DNA of 64,000 bases from Muribaculum sp. (GTDB lineage: Bacteria; Bacteroidota; Bacteroidia; Bacteroidales; Muribaculaceae). Positions 6,930-15,461 of this stretch are shown piece after piece. Within the stretch, counting starts at the first letter, position 1; the number at the start of each line of letters is the position of its first letter. The DNA lies in assembly GCA_009775095.1 (NCBI GenBank), contig VSOZ01000001.1:1-64000 (forward strand), in the 5' to 3' direction. Position numbers and translations under genes: made by a program. Under the pieces are notes generated by a model. The model searched no databases. It saw nothing but the letters and a program-made list of their open reading frames with translations, and was not told the origin of the DNA.

Positions 6930-7856
6930 TTATCTTAATCTTAAGAGAATATCATCCGGATTCTGTTGCATCTGACTGAATGCGACTATTTTCTTTCCGA
7001 GGTCCTTTATTGAACCGCCTATGAAATAAACGGAGTTGTCAATGATTAAAAATCTGTCGTGAACATTGACACAATTCTTTAACTCAATGTGGGGATATTG
7101 GGCATTGTGTCGGCTAAGGTCAAGGGAGATGTGAGAGTGCCTCGGGTCTGTGTATATCGTTGCTGAAACACCCTCTTTGCGTTTATCCAACACTTTAAGT
7201 ATCTTATCGTCAACATAGTTGTCGATAAGGATTATTCTCTTTTTTGCTTTTCTGACCAAATCGGCGATAAGGGTATAGGCATCGAATATCTGCCCCTCAA
7301 AAAAGAATCCCTCTATAGGCTCTAAGTCATTGTTGTCAAGACGGGTCAGAACTTCCTCAATCTTCTTATCTGTTTCACTCTGGTGTTTCTGCAACAAGAG
7401 CTGATGATGCTCAATAGTTTCCAATCGTTGAAATATCCGAGCATTGCTTGTCAAAAAGCTGCGCATAGAAGTAAAAGCCCGCATAATGCGGATATTGACC
7501 TCTATTGCTGTTTCTGATTTCAAAACACTACTCAACATTGCAACTCCATTTTCTGTAAAAACAAAGGGCATATATTTGATGTGTTGACCTCTACCACCGT
7601 TTAAGGTCGCAAATTGCGACCTTAAACATTCCTCTTTGGTCAATTCAAACATAAAGTCTGTTGGGAATCTATTCAGGTTACGCCTAACTTGTTCTTTTAA
7701 TCGTTTGGTTTCAACCCCATACAACCGTGCTAAATCACTATCCAAAATAACCTGTTGACCTCTAATAACATGGATTAGATTCTCTATCGGCAACATTGCG
7801 GATTGTGTCGAGTCTGTGATTAGCTCAATTTTATTATTGTCTTTGTTTTCTTTCAT
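6930..7856 (-). CDS. ORF6N domain protein with C-terminal PLD-like motif
   Basis: A 308-residue protein. Residues 22-135 are an ORF6N domain (VIRGQQVILDSDLARLYGVE, RFPTDFMFELT, YMPFVFTENGVAMLSS), a DNA-binding domain of phage antirepressors and Bacteroidetes accessory regions. A coiled-coil-like helix covers about 140-175. Residues 185-300 resemble half a phospholipase D fold, ending in HDRFLIID (266-273), an H-x-R-x4-D version of the HKD motif in which Arg replaces the catalytic Lys. The Lys-to-Arg change makes catalysis doubtful; the domain could act as a sensor. It is the second PLD-type protein within 3 kb. ORF6N-PLD fusions are frequent in this phylum, but their function is not settled. 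Confidence 0.78.
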   Translation of the reverse strand: MKENKDNNKIELITDSTQSAMLPIENLIHVIRGQQVILDSDLARLYGVETKRLKEQVRRNLNRFPTDFMFELTKEECLRSQFATLNGGRGQHIKYMPFVFTENGVAMLSSVLKSETAIEVNIRIMRAFTSMRSFLTSNARIFQRLETIEHHQLLLQKHQSETDKKIEEVLTRLDNNDLEPIEGFFFEGQIFDAYTLIADLVRKAKKRIILIDNYVDDKILKVLDKRKEGVSATIYTDPRHSHISLDLSRHNAQYPHIELKNCVNVHDRFLIIDNSVYFIGGSIKDLGKKIVAFSQMQQNPDDILLRLR

Positions 7857-8017
7857 TGAGAGCAGGATTAGATTGCAAATGTAATCAAAATAATCGGATT
7901 TTCAGATATTTGCAGTTGCTCGCATCTGAAGATACTACACATAGTCCATTGAAAAAGTAAAACAATAGAAAACCGATTGATACATTTATAGTTGATTAAA
8001 AAAATTTGCGGAAAGAC

Positions 8018-8048
8018 TTGACATCGCGTTTTTGAGGTGTTATCTTTG
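8018..8048 (+). promoter_or_regulatory. Promoter of the 8078 gene
   Basis: TTG (8018-8020), exactly 20 bases, then TATCTTTG (8041-8048): a near-perfect Bacteroidetes promoter. It decides the start of the following gene, because a possible GTG start at 8048 lies inside the -7 box and cannot be on the transcript. Confidence 0.72.
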
Positions 8049-8077
8049 TGACGAAATCAATCTTAACCGCATACTAC

Positions 8078-8701
8078 ATGAAAAAGACATTCAAGTTTGA
8101 CAGCGAATGGTCACTCGCCATATCGCTGCTTACCGAGGAGCAACAGCAATCGCTTACCGAGGCCATAAAGGAGTATCAGGCAAACGATACGATGCCCGAC
8201 AATCTTGATCCGGCGTCGATGATGGGCTTTCTTATGGCAAAAGCCACAATCGACCGACGCAAACGCGCCAACATGCGTGCCCGCAAACGCCGCGTACTAC
8301 GACGTGCACAAGAGGTTTCGGAATCCGGTCAAACACCGATGGCCGCAAAGACATCGGAGGCCGTTCAGCCTGAAGCGTCGGCTTCCGGTATCGCCATAAA
8401 GGCAGAATCTGCCCTGCCGACTACTCCGCAACACGCACCCGTCGCCGTAACCCGATTTTTTCAGGAGGGCACACCCTCGACACCGCTGCACGACACCGTG
8501 CGCAGCATCATGCAGGACAACGTGTTTGTGCTGCGTCTGTGCAATGAGTCTGGGCTGACACGCAATCAGGCCACGGAAGCCGTGTTCAAGCTCATAAACC
8601 GACGCATAAGATATCGACGTCCGATCAACGACCTGAACCGTCTGAAAACCGTATGCCTCGACACTATACCAAAATCCGCTCCTGCCAAATTGGTTCAATA
8701 G
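8078..8701 (+). CDS. Hypothetical protein (DUF6291-like style)
   Basis: About 207 residues from the ATG at 8078, chosen because a strong promoter ends at 8048. The N-terminal ~60 residues (FDSEWSLAISLLTEEQQQSLTEAI, then DNLDPASMMGFLMAKATIDRR) resemble small phage or mobile-element proteins with a helical core followed by a very basic segment (KRANMRARKRRVLRRAQ). A low-complexity linker rich in Ala, Pro and Thr and a C-terminal helical domain (about 145-200) follow. It may bind DNA or RNA, but I cannot name a function. It stands alone between opposed genes. Confidence 0.55.
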   Translation: MKKTFKFDSEWSLAISLLTEEQQQSLTEAIKEYQANDTMPDNLDPASMMGFLMAKATIDRRKRANMRARKRRVLRRAQEVSESGQTPMAAKTSEAVQPEASASGIAIKAESALPTTPQHAPVAVTRFFQEGTPSTPLHDTVRSIMQDNVFVLRLCNESGLTRNQATEAVFKLINRRIRYRRPINDLNRLKTVCLDTIPKSAPAKLVQ

Positions 8702-8719
8702 CTCTTGTCGAGCCAATAA

Positions 8720-9403
8720 TCACATCTTGTCGATGACTTCAAGCACGATTTTTTCCATCACATCATAGCCTGCCGGAGTAGGATGTACACCGTCATCGGT
8801 ATATGCCGGGTTGAGGGCGCCGCTTTCGTCAAGCACCATCGGCGAATAGTAATCGACAAACGGTATGCCGTTTTCCTCGGCATACTTCTTGATGCGTTTA
8901 TTAAGGCTTATGATTTTAGGTGAGCCGTCGGTAATTTCCGGGCGCCATGAAAAGCGGTTGGAGGGAAGGACTGTCGACAACACGGGGCGTATGCCGTTGG
9001 CCTTGGCAAGCTCGACCATCGACACGATATTGCCGAAAGTGCGATCCTCACTGAATACATGGTTGTTTTCAGCCACATCATTGGTGCCGGCATTAATCAC
9101 AACAATCTCCGGGTGTATGTTAATGACATCGTCGCGGAAACGGAGCAGAAACTGATAGGAGGTCTGGCCGCTGATGCCGCGCGGCACAAATCCGTGTGAA
9201 GTAAAAAAATCAGGATGTGCATGGTTCCAGTTCTCGGTAATCGAATTGCCCATAAATACGACCCTACGCTGTTCAGCGGGAAGTTTCGCAGCCTCGACAT
9301 CGGCTTGTTCATAACGACGGAAGTTGGCCCAGTCATCGCCGGCCGTTACCGGAAGAGCGGCGGCAAGAAAAAGAGCCGCCATTACATACTTAAATGTTTT
9401 CAT
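8720..9403 (-). CDS. Secreted SGNH/GDSL-family esterase
   Basis: A 227-residue protein with a signal peptide ending at PVTAG. All four SGNH blocks are visible: GNSIT (block I, Ser nucleophile), a Gly in PRGISGQTSY (block II), INAGTNDV (block III, Asn) and DGVHPTPAGY (block V, Asp and His). The overall pattern is that of bacterial carbohydrate or lipid acyl-hydrolases related to platelet-activating-factor acetylhydrolase subunits. It probably removes acetyl or other acyl groups from glycans in the periplasm. It is a single gene with its own signal peptide; the tRNA-Asp terminator lies just upstream. Confidence 0.87.
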   Translation of the reverse strand: MKTFKYVMAALFLAAALPVTAGDDWANFRRYEQADVEAAKLPAEQRRVVFMGNSITENWNHAHPDFFTSHGFVPRGISGQTSYQFLLRFRDDVINIHPEIVVINAGTNDVAENNHVFSEDRTFGNIVSMVELAKANGIRPVLSTVLPSNRFSWRPEITDGSPKIISLNKRIKKYAEENGIPFVDYYSPMVLDESGALNPAYTDDGVHPTPAGYDVMEKIVLEVIDKM

Positions 9404-9417
9404 TGGTTTATTAATTT

Positions 9418-9448
9418 AAAAAGGGCCGAAAACACAACGTTTCCGGCC
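9418..9448 (-). terminator. Rho-independent terminator after tRNA-Asp
   Basis: On the minus strand GGCCGGAAAC pairs with GTTTTCGGCC (one G-T pair) around a five-base loop, followed by CTTTTTAAA. It lies about 14 bases past the tRNA 3' end. Confidence 0.85.
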
Positions 9449-9461
9449 AAGGCTATCGAAG

Positions 9462-9535
9462 CGGTGCGTACGGGACTCGAACCCGTGACCCCATGCGTGA
9501 CAGGCATGTATTCTAACCAACTGAACTAACGCACC
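9462..9535 (-). tRNA. tRNA-Asp (anticodon GTC)
   Basis: A 74-base cloverleaf. The acceptor arms GGTGCGT and ACGCACC pair fully with discriminator G. The D-loop holds AGTTGGT, the anticodon loop is CTGTCAC (anticodon GTC), and the T-arm GGGTTCGAGTCCC is standard. CCA is not encoded. A discriminator G and a GTC anticodon are both Asp identity elements. It has its own promoter and terminator. Confidence 0.97.
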
Positions 9536-9549
9536 TCAATTGATCGATG

Positions 9550-9581
9550 CAAAGGTAGGGCTTTGCATCGTAAAATCCAAA
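9550..9581 (-). promoter_or_regulatory. Promoter of tRNA-Asp
   Basis: On the minus strand TTTG (9581-9578), 20 bases, then TACCTTTG (9557-9550), 15 bases before the tRNA 5' end. The -7 box also forms one arm of a perfect 10-bp inverted repeat (CGATGCAAAG ... CTTTGCATCG, 9545-9570). Confidence 0.78.
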
Positions 9582-9621
9582 TAATCGACCGGCAAAATAG
9601 TCGACGATGACTGCCGAGGGC

Positions 9622-10710
9622 TTATTTGCGGCTGCGGACCGAGCGGGTCACAGTCTTGCGCTCCTTTGGCGCGGATGACTTGGCACGGGTGGCATGCTTG
9701 GCCCGCGAACTGCGCTTGGGGCTCTTCCTGACCGCATCCGGCGTACGTTTTACGGCAATCGTATCGCCCTGCTCAAGGCGTTCACGCTCCTCACGGGCGG
9801 CGATAACCTCCTCGCGCGTAGGCACCCACATCTTGCGGTCATAGTTTTCAAGCACGGAGTCGATCGAAGTTTGCGCACGTTTACGCTCGTCGGGGTCAGG
9901 ATAAAGAGCGGCCATAGACATGTTGCGGAGATTGCGGGTCTTGTATATCTCCCCTTCATATAATCCCAGCCGGAAAAAATCATCGTAGGTATACGACGCC
10001 ACATTGTTGTCATCGTCCACAAATATGTTACGGGCCATAAGATAAGGATGCAAGTCAGCCATCCTGACCCAGAACATAGGATACCTGACAGCCTCGCCAC
10101 CGAAATCGCCCACACGGTGCAACACCGGACACACAGCCTCGACATGCATGGTCTTGCGATTGGAGCGGCGGTCAAATGCCCAGCGCTCGATAACGTAATA
10201 GCTCCGCACCTCGGCCGACGGCACATCGCTCTCCTCAATCAATAAAGACGCCGTACCAGCCGCAGTCTTACGCCCTTCGGTGTACGGTATATGGAAACGG
10301 TCGAGCATATCGGCAACATTTATACGGTAGTCGTCGGCAAATATCTCCCGTCCGTCAAGATACTCGTAGGCCGCAACGTCGCCCTTCGTCAACAGACGCA
10401 TAAGTATGCGAAACAGATTTTCCTGCCCGTCGACAACATCCTCGGGATAGTACAGTGCCGCATTCTTTATATCGTCGGCGCTGAGAGAGCGATATACCAC
10501 TCTCATCCACTGCGCGTTGTCATCGTCAGGGGCCTCTTCGGTCATAAGCAGCTGCATGCGGTCGCTAATGCCTGATGCGGCGCCGGCCGCAGGTCGGGCC
10601 TCGGAGCCGACACGCCGTACCTCGGTTGAGGTAGATGAACGTTGAGCGTGAAGAGTAGCTGTAGCCGCAAGAACGGCCAACACTATCAATAATGGACGAA
10701 TATGTATCAT
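9622..10710 (-). CDS. gldN: Type IX secretion ring protein GldN/PorN
   Basis: A 362-residue protein with a signal peptide ending at TLHAQ. The central region (VYRSLSADDIKNAALYYPED, then GDVAAYEYLDGREIF, then YYVIERWAFDRRSNR and YPMFWVRMADLHPYL) is the GldN/PorN fold. The C-terminal ~60 residues are Lys/Arg-rich and low complexity. GldN and GldK form the large periplasmic ring of the type IX secretion system attached to the outer membrane. It is the last gene of porT-porP-gldK-gldL-gldM-gldN; 16 bases separate it from gldM. No clear intrinsic terminator is seen before the tRNA promoter. Confidence 0.92.
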   Translation of the reverse strand: MIHIRPLLIVLAVLAATATLHAQRSSTSTEVRRVGSEARPAAGAASGISDRMQLLMTEEAPDDDNAQWMRVVYRSLSADDIKNAALYYPEDVVDGQENLFRILMRLLTKGDVAAYEYLDGREIFADDYRINVADMLDRFHIPYTEGRKTAAGTASLLIEESDVPSAEVRSYYVIERWAFDRRSNRKTMHVEAVCPVLHRVGDFGGEAVRYPMFWVRMADLHPYLMARNIFVDDDNNVASYTYDDFFRLGLYEGEIYKTRNLRNMSMAALYPDPDERKRAQTSIDSVLENYDRKMWVPTREEVIAAREERERLEQGDTIAVKRTPDAVRKSPKRSSRAKHATRAKSSAPKERKTVTRSVRSRK

Positions 10711-10726
10711 TTGCCTGTAGTTTTTA

Positions 10727-12298
10727 TTAATTTATTATCACTTCCATAGGTGCTATATCGCGCTCTATGCCGTCGGGGCCGAGCGCCCTTACCCTCGAAA
10801 TAAAAAATCTCTTGCCTCGCGACATGCGTTTGATGGCCTCTTTCTGACGCCGCGAGAATAAAGCGCCGTCTGATACTTCGGGCATGGCATTGCCCATAGA
10901 GTCAAAGAACAGAGTCTCAAAACCAAGCACCTTGTAGGCTATATTAAGCATATCGTCATCAATAGCGGCTTCAATGCCGGGGGCGGCCATAATCTGCGAC
11001 TTCGCAATGGGTTTCGAGCCACGGTAGCGCACCGGATTGCCTTTTGAATCACTAAGGGCTATGTAAGGAGCCGGGTCGGGCAGTTTGCGGGTACGAAACG
11101 TCGTCTCGGCCACTTTCTGCCTATGCCCTCCGACATCGGCGGTGACGGTAATGACGACATCTGTGCCGACTTTGGCCGGACGCGCCACCCATCCACGCCC
11201 CGAGCGCGACAGCGCGCCTCCGGTCATTGTGGCCGATACAGCCGACGGCTCCACTCCGGGCACCGATATATCCACCGGATTGTCGATGCCGGCATAAAAC
11301 ACATTCATCATCGTGGCCGATACGGTGGCCGACGGCTCAATCACCGTATACTCCGGAGTGAACTCATGGCGCGACACAGTGCCGTCATCATGAGCCACTT
11401 CAAGATAACCCGAATGAGTGTGGCGCCCCGACGACAAAGCCGGTATATTGATGTGACCTCCACTGTCGGCAAGTCTCACGCCGTCCATGTATATAACCGG
11501 AAGACGGGTAGTGTCGACAGCCGCAAGCACGATGTCGGCCGAATAGCTGTCGCCGCGCATCACATTGCGAGACTGCGGTATGACAAACGCATTAAGGCTA
11601 TTCACGCGCAGGTCGCCTGCATCCACATTGGCGAGTAGCTGCGTCAGGGCCTCACCCTCGGCATACCGTATATCGTTCTGTATTTTTGTAAGAAGAGTTA
11701 TGGCCGCTATTACCGGTTTGCCGTCAAACAGGTCGGTCTCCCAATCCACAGGCAGCACACTTCCCCGCCGCGAAACCGCGTCGATGGCAAGAGCCGCCGC
11801 GATATCGGCACGTTTCGCCGAGTCGGCCGTCATGCCGGCAAGCATAGCGCGATAACAGCCGATACGTTCACGCAGGCGCCTGCCCTGCGGCGACGTCGGG
11901 TTGAGCATCACCACCGAAGCGGCCTCAAGATCCTCCTGATTCTTTATGTCGCGCAGATCGCCGTTTTTACCGTCGGCTTCAATCACGATGGCCTGTTTAA
12001 GCGAGTCGACAAACGAGTACAGCCGCCGTGTAGCCTCGCGCACATCGGAAGCAGCACGATACCAGCGCTCCCCCTTCTCGGGATTATCGGCCGCCACAGC
12101 CTCCAACCGCCGGTACACGCCGTCGTTGCGCGAGCCGACGTTGTCGTTGGAGCGCATCAACCCGTCGTTGACCTGCGTGAAGCCCTGCAGCACGTCGCTC
12201 GACACATTGAGCGCCAACATCGCCGTCAAGACGATGTACATCAGATTGATCATCCTCTGGCGAGGCGACATGTTGCGGGGTGTGTTATCTTGTGCCAT
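10727..12298 (-). CDS. gldM: Type IX secretion/gliding motor protein GldM/PorM
   Basis: A 523-residue protein. It has a short cytoplasmic start, one membrane helix at about residues 16-35 (MINLMYIVLTAMLALNVSSD), a long helical periplasmic domain with the KNQED-containing stretch, then beta-rich D2-D4 domains ending in PMEVIIN. This is the full GldM architecture; it is the rod of the proton-driven T9SS motor and contacts the GldK/N ring. It overlaps gldL by 14 bases, so the two motor proteins are co-translated. Confidence 0.94.
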   Translation of the reverse strand: MAQDNTPRNMSPRQRMINLMYIVLTAMLALNVSSDVLQGFTQVNDGLMRSNDNVGSRNDGVYRRLEAVAADNPEKGERWYRAASDVREATRRLYSFVDSLKQAIVIEADGKNGDLRDIKNQEDLEAASVVMLNPTSPQGRRLRERIGCYRAMLAGMTADSAKRADIAAALAIDAVSRRGSVLPVDWETDLFDGKPVIAAITLLTKIQNDIRYAEGEALTQLLANVDAGDLRVNSLNAFVIPQSRNVMRGDSYSADIVLAAVDTTRLPVIYMDGVRLADSGGHINIPALSSGRHTHSGYLEVAHDDGTVSRHEFTPEYTVIEPSATVSATMMNVFYAGIDNPVDISVPGVEPSAVSATMTGGALSRSGRGWVARPAKVGTDVVITVTADVGGHRQKVAETTFRTRKLPDPAPYIALSDSKGNPVRYRGSKPIAKSQIMAAPGIEAAIDDDMLNIAYKVLGFETLFFDSMGNAMPEVSDGALFSRRQKEAIKRMSRGKRFFISRVRALGPDGIERDIAPMEVIIN

Positions 12299-12998
12299 CG
12301 CTACGCTGCATATTGACTGTCATAGCGCGGAGCATATTCTCATACACCGTATTGAGCTGCTCGATGTTACGCGTCATTTTCTCGGCCTCGTCACAGTAGC
12401 GTCCGCTCATTGACGAAGCGCTGTCATACATGGTTCTCATCCGCTTCATGCCTTCGTTGACCCGCTCTATCGACTCAAGCTGCGCACCTATGCTCTTGAG
12501 CTGTATCTCGTATATGGCATTCAATCCGGCTACATTGCGATTAAGCGCCTCCATCTGCTCTACGTAGCCTTTAGAGTTGGCATTGATGCTTCCGGAGTTG
12601 TCGGCGACAGCCTTGTAAGCCTCAAGCAGCGCCGCCGACATCTTGTTCAGCTCCGAAGCCGTGGCGCGCAGACGTTCCATCTCACCAGACAGGTCGGGCG
12701 AGACCACAGACGACACTATCGGAGCCGCAGACACCGGAGCCTCCGGTGATGGCTGCACAGCTGCACGTTCATGCTCATGATACGGGCGGTCAAAAGCCGT
12801 AAGTATAAACATGAGCACCTCTGTGCCCATACCTATGGCAAGCAGCATACTGCCCCCCGGGAGATGCAAGATTTTGAACAGCGCTCCCCATATGACTATA
12901 GCGGCTCCTATCGAATAGGCGACGTTAAAGAAGCGCTGTCCCTTCTCGCTTGAAAGGAAGCGTTCTATGCCGTTTCTGTATCGTTTTATCTTTCCCAT
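12285..12998 (-). CDS. gldL: Type IX secretion/gliding motor protein GldL/PorL
   Basis: A 237-residue protein. Two membrane helices (about residues 22-42 and 50-69) sit in a hairpin with the conserved FKILHLPGGSMLLAIGMGTE between and within them, including the membrane Glu that is thought to take part in proton flow (TEVLMF). A long cytoplasmic coiled coil follows (residues 100-235). In the family, five GldL surround two GldM to make the rotary motor. It is coupled to gldM by overlap and lies 24 bases after gldK. Confidence 0.94.
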   Translation of the reverse strand: MGKIKRYRNGIERFLSSEKGQRFFNVAYSIGAAIVIWGALFKILHLPGGSMLLAIGMGTEVLMFILTAFDRPYHEHERAAVQPSPEAPVSAAPIVSSVVSPDLSGEMERLRATASELNKMSAALLEAYKAVADNSGSINANSKGYVEQMEALNRNVAGLNAIYEIQLKSIGAQLESIERVNEGMKRMRTMYDSASSMSGRYCDEAEKMTRNIEQLNTVYENMLRAMTVNMQRSDGTR

Positions 12999-13022
12999 TG
13001 CGGCAAATGATTGTGATGACGT

Positions 13023-14465
13023 TTATTTTCTTTTTCCTCCCTGTCCTTTGGCAAAGCCTATATGGGTTCTTACGTTGCGGAAGCCTATGTAGCTCCGCTG
13101 CTCGTTCTGATACTCCCACATGCGCAGGTCGCTCCTGACATTGTGCATGACATCTTTCCATGAGCCGCCGCGCACTATCTTGCGCTTCATGCGGTAAGGG
13201 TCCTCCACCGCCGCATCGTAACGATACTCGGGGTTGAGGTCGCTCGTAAGGCGGCTCACACTCTCGGTATAGGCCGTCGAGGTCCACTCGCTCACATTGC
13301 CGGCCATGTCATAAAGGCCGAAATCGTTGGGGGCATAAGTGCCGACCCGCGACGTTATTATATGGCCGTCGCGCACGTAGTTGCCCTCATCGGGCTTGAA
13401 GTTGGCATAGAAGCATCCTTTGTCGTCCGACATGGGCAGGTCACCGTCCCACGGATACTTGTTCTCGCTCTTGCCGGCACGTGCGGCATACTCCCATTCG
13501 GCTTCCGTAGGCAGACGGTAAGGCTCGATGTGCACACCCTCCTTGCCGAGCGACTTGCGCAGATAATCGGTGCGCCAATTGCTGAACGCATTGGCCTGCT
13601 CCCAGCTCACGCCCACCACGGGGTAATCATTGTAGCCTCCGTGAGAAAAATACAGACGCACGTAAGGCTCGTTGTATGCGTTGTCGAAGTCGTTGATCCA
13701 AGCCGTAGTATCTGGATAAACGTTGACTATATACGTATTGAGGAAGTCGTAGTCGCCGGTGAGCCCGCGGGTTATGGTCTCGCGCACTATCTCCCCGTCA
13801 TCGTTTATATAAGCCGTATCCTTTGTGATAAGCGGAACGTCGTCAGGCACCGGAAGGTCGGTATTGTACTCGCGACGTGCAGGATTCAGACGGTTGCGAC
13901 GCTTGGCGGCCTCGGTATGATTATATACCTCGTAACGGTAAGTCAACTGCTCGGGATCAAGTTCGCGTACTCCCGTGACGGCATTGACACGATACATACT
14001 CTCGATGGCCCGCGCCTCGTCCTCATCGGGATTGCGCCACGGAATGGGCTTGCTCCAGTTGATAAAGGGCCCTATAGGGTTGCCTTCGCGGTCCTCCTCG
14101 ATCTTGTAGTCCTCATTGCCGCCGTAAGCCGGGTCGGCGAGACGCTCGCGTATTATTGAGTCGCGCACCCAGTAGACAAACTGCTTGTACTTGCTGTTGG
14201 TTATCTCGGTCTCATCCATCCAGAAGCCGTCGACCGACACTCCACGGGCGTCGGCACGCAGATGCCACGCGCTGTCGGGTTCTGACGGACCGGCCTTTAT
14301 TGACCCGCGGTCAACGAGCACCATACCGTAAGGTACAGGTTCCGACCATGACGCGGCACCCACACCGGTCACCTCACCTCCGGCATTGCGGTTGTGGCCT
14401 GTAGCGCACGATACGGCTACGACACCGGTCAAGACCACCGGCAGATATTTCATTAACCTGTTCAT
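13023..14465 (-). CDS. gldK: Type IX secretion lipoprotein GldK/PorK
   Basis: A 480-residue protein with a lipoprotein signal (VVAVSCATG, Cys about residue 20). The rest is a formylglycine-generating-enzyme-like fold without its catalytic role: VDRGSIKAGP, FWMDETEITNSKYKQFVYWV, YPVVGVSWEQANAFSNWR, YRLPTEAEWEYAAR, NDFGLYDMAGNVSEW, IVRGGSW. GldK anchors the periplasmic ring to the outer membrane together with GldN. It is the first of the four core genes, 9 bases behind the PorP gene. Confidence 0.93.
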   Translation of the reverse strand: MNRLMKYLPVVLTGVVAVSCATGHNRNAGGEVTGVGAASWSEPVPYGMVLVDRGSIKAGPSEPDSAWHLRADARGVSVDGFWMDETEITNSKYKQFVYWVRDSIIRERLADPAYGGNEDYKIEEDREGNPIGPFINWSKPIPWRNPDEDEARAIESMYRVNAVTGVRELDPEQLTYRYEVYNHTEAAKRRNRLNPARREYNTDLPVPDDVPLITKDTAYINDDGEIVRETITRGLTGDYDFLNTYIVNVYPDTTAWINDFDNAYNEPYVRLYFSHGGYNDYPVVGVSWEQANAFSNWRTDYLRKSLGKEGVHIEPYRLPTEAEWEYAARAGKSENKYPWDGDLPMSDDKGCFYANFKPDEGNYVRDGHIITSRVGTYAPNDFGLYDMAGNVSEWTSTAYTESVSRLTSDLNPEYRYDAAVEDPYRMKRKIVRGGSWKDVMHNVRSDLRMWEYQNEQRSYIGFRNVRTHIGFAKGQGGKRK

Positions 14466-14474
14466 ATAGTCGAT

Positions 14475-15461
14475 TTACATTATGCGTATACTTTTATGCT
14501 TATATTTGTTTTTCCGGTCGAAATCAAGCCTCACGCTATAGCCGGCCCATATCTCATGACTACCGTCTGACGCTTTGGCTATAGCCGACGTGGCGTAGTC
14601 GTAGCTGTAGGTCAGGTAAAAGTTGCGGTACTCGGCTCCTATAATAAAAGTCACCGCATCGCGGTAACGATAGCCTACACCTACGGTGACAAACTTATTG
14701 TATCGCGCCCGCGCCGTGACCTCACCGGTAGTGAATGTGAAATCACTCTTCACCAATACCGACGGCTGTATCTCAAACAACGTGTTTTTAACGGGGATAT
14801 TGCCCCCGGCCATAAAATAGAACGTGCGGCCGGCTTCGTACTCCCACTCGCGGTCGCCTCCCTCCGTCATGGTGACAGACGGGCTGTTGACATGCGCCAC
14901 CGACACCCCTGTCCAAAACCGCGGCGACGAGTAAAACACACCTGCGCCTATGTCGACCGACGAGCCGCTTATATCGGTACGGGGCACTGCTTCATCACCG
15001 CCCTCATGGAGGTCGTCATCGTCAGGAAGCACCACTTCAGAGCCTTTGAAAGTTTCTTCCAGCATGCCGCCCTGAAGCCCGACCGAAAGCTCGCCTCCCC
15101 ACAACTTTATGCGGTAGGACAGCTGCAGTGCAGCAATAAAACCGCGGTACAGCCCAAGGCTCTCCTGTCGCACTACGAGTCCGGTTCCGAGACGGCGGTC
15201 AAGCAGCGGCAAAGACATGTCGGCCAATGCCGCAAAAGTCTTGGGGGCATCGGGTATGCCGGTCCACTGCAGGCGGGAGCCTAAATTTACATTGAGCATG
15301 GAGCTGCAGCCCGCAGCAGCCGGATTGTAATAGCTTTTTACGGCATAGTATTGTGAAAACTGCGCGTCGGTCTGTGCACCGACAGTAATAGGCGCAATGA
15401 CGGCAAGCACCGACAATAATATGGTTAATATGACTTTACTGCTCTCCACCGGCGCTTTCAT
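14475..15461 (-). CDS. porP: PorP/SprF-family type IX membrane protein
   Basis: A 328-residue protein with a signal peptide ending at TVGAQ. The mature start DAQFSQYYAVKSYYNPAAAG and the following RLQWTGIPDAPKT are the signature of the PorP/SprF family, outer-membrane 14-strand beta-barrels that work with the T9SS. The C-terminal half has repeated beta-strand patterns (ARYNKFVTVGVGYRYRDA, GAEYRNFYLTYSYD). It overlaps the PorT-like gene by four bases and precedes gldK by nine, the standard PorP-GldK order. Confidence 0.9.
   Translation of the reverse strand: MKAPVESSKVILTILLSVLAVIAPITVGAQTDAQFSQYYAVKSYYNPAAAGCSSMLNVNLGSRLQWTGIPDAPKTFAALADMSLPLLDRRLGTGLVVRQESLGLYRGFIAALQLSYRIKLWGGELSVGLQGGMLEETFKGSEVVLPDDDDLHEGGDEAVPRTDISGSSVDIGAGVFYSSPRFWTGVSVAHVNSPSVTMTEGGDREWEYEAGRTFYFMAGGNIPVKNTLFEIQPSVLVKSDFTFTTGEVTARARYNKFVTVGVGYRYRDAVTFIIGAEYRNFYLTYSYDYATSAIAKASDGSHEIWAGYSVRLDFDRKNKYKHKSIRIM

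Noticed and set aside
13362..14159. A 265-codon plus-strand frame
   Set aside because: It is antisense to gldK and shows no domain or start context.
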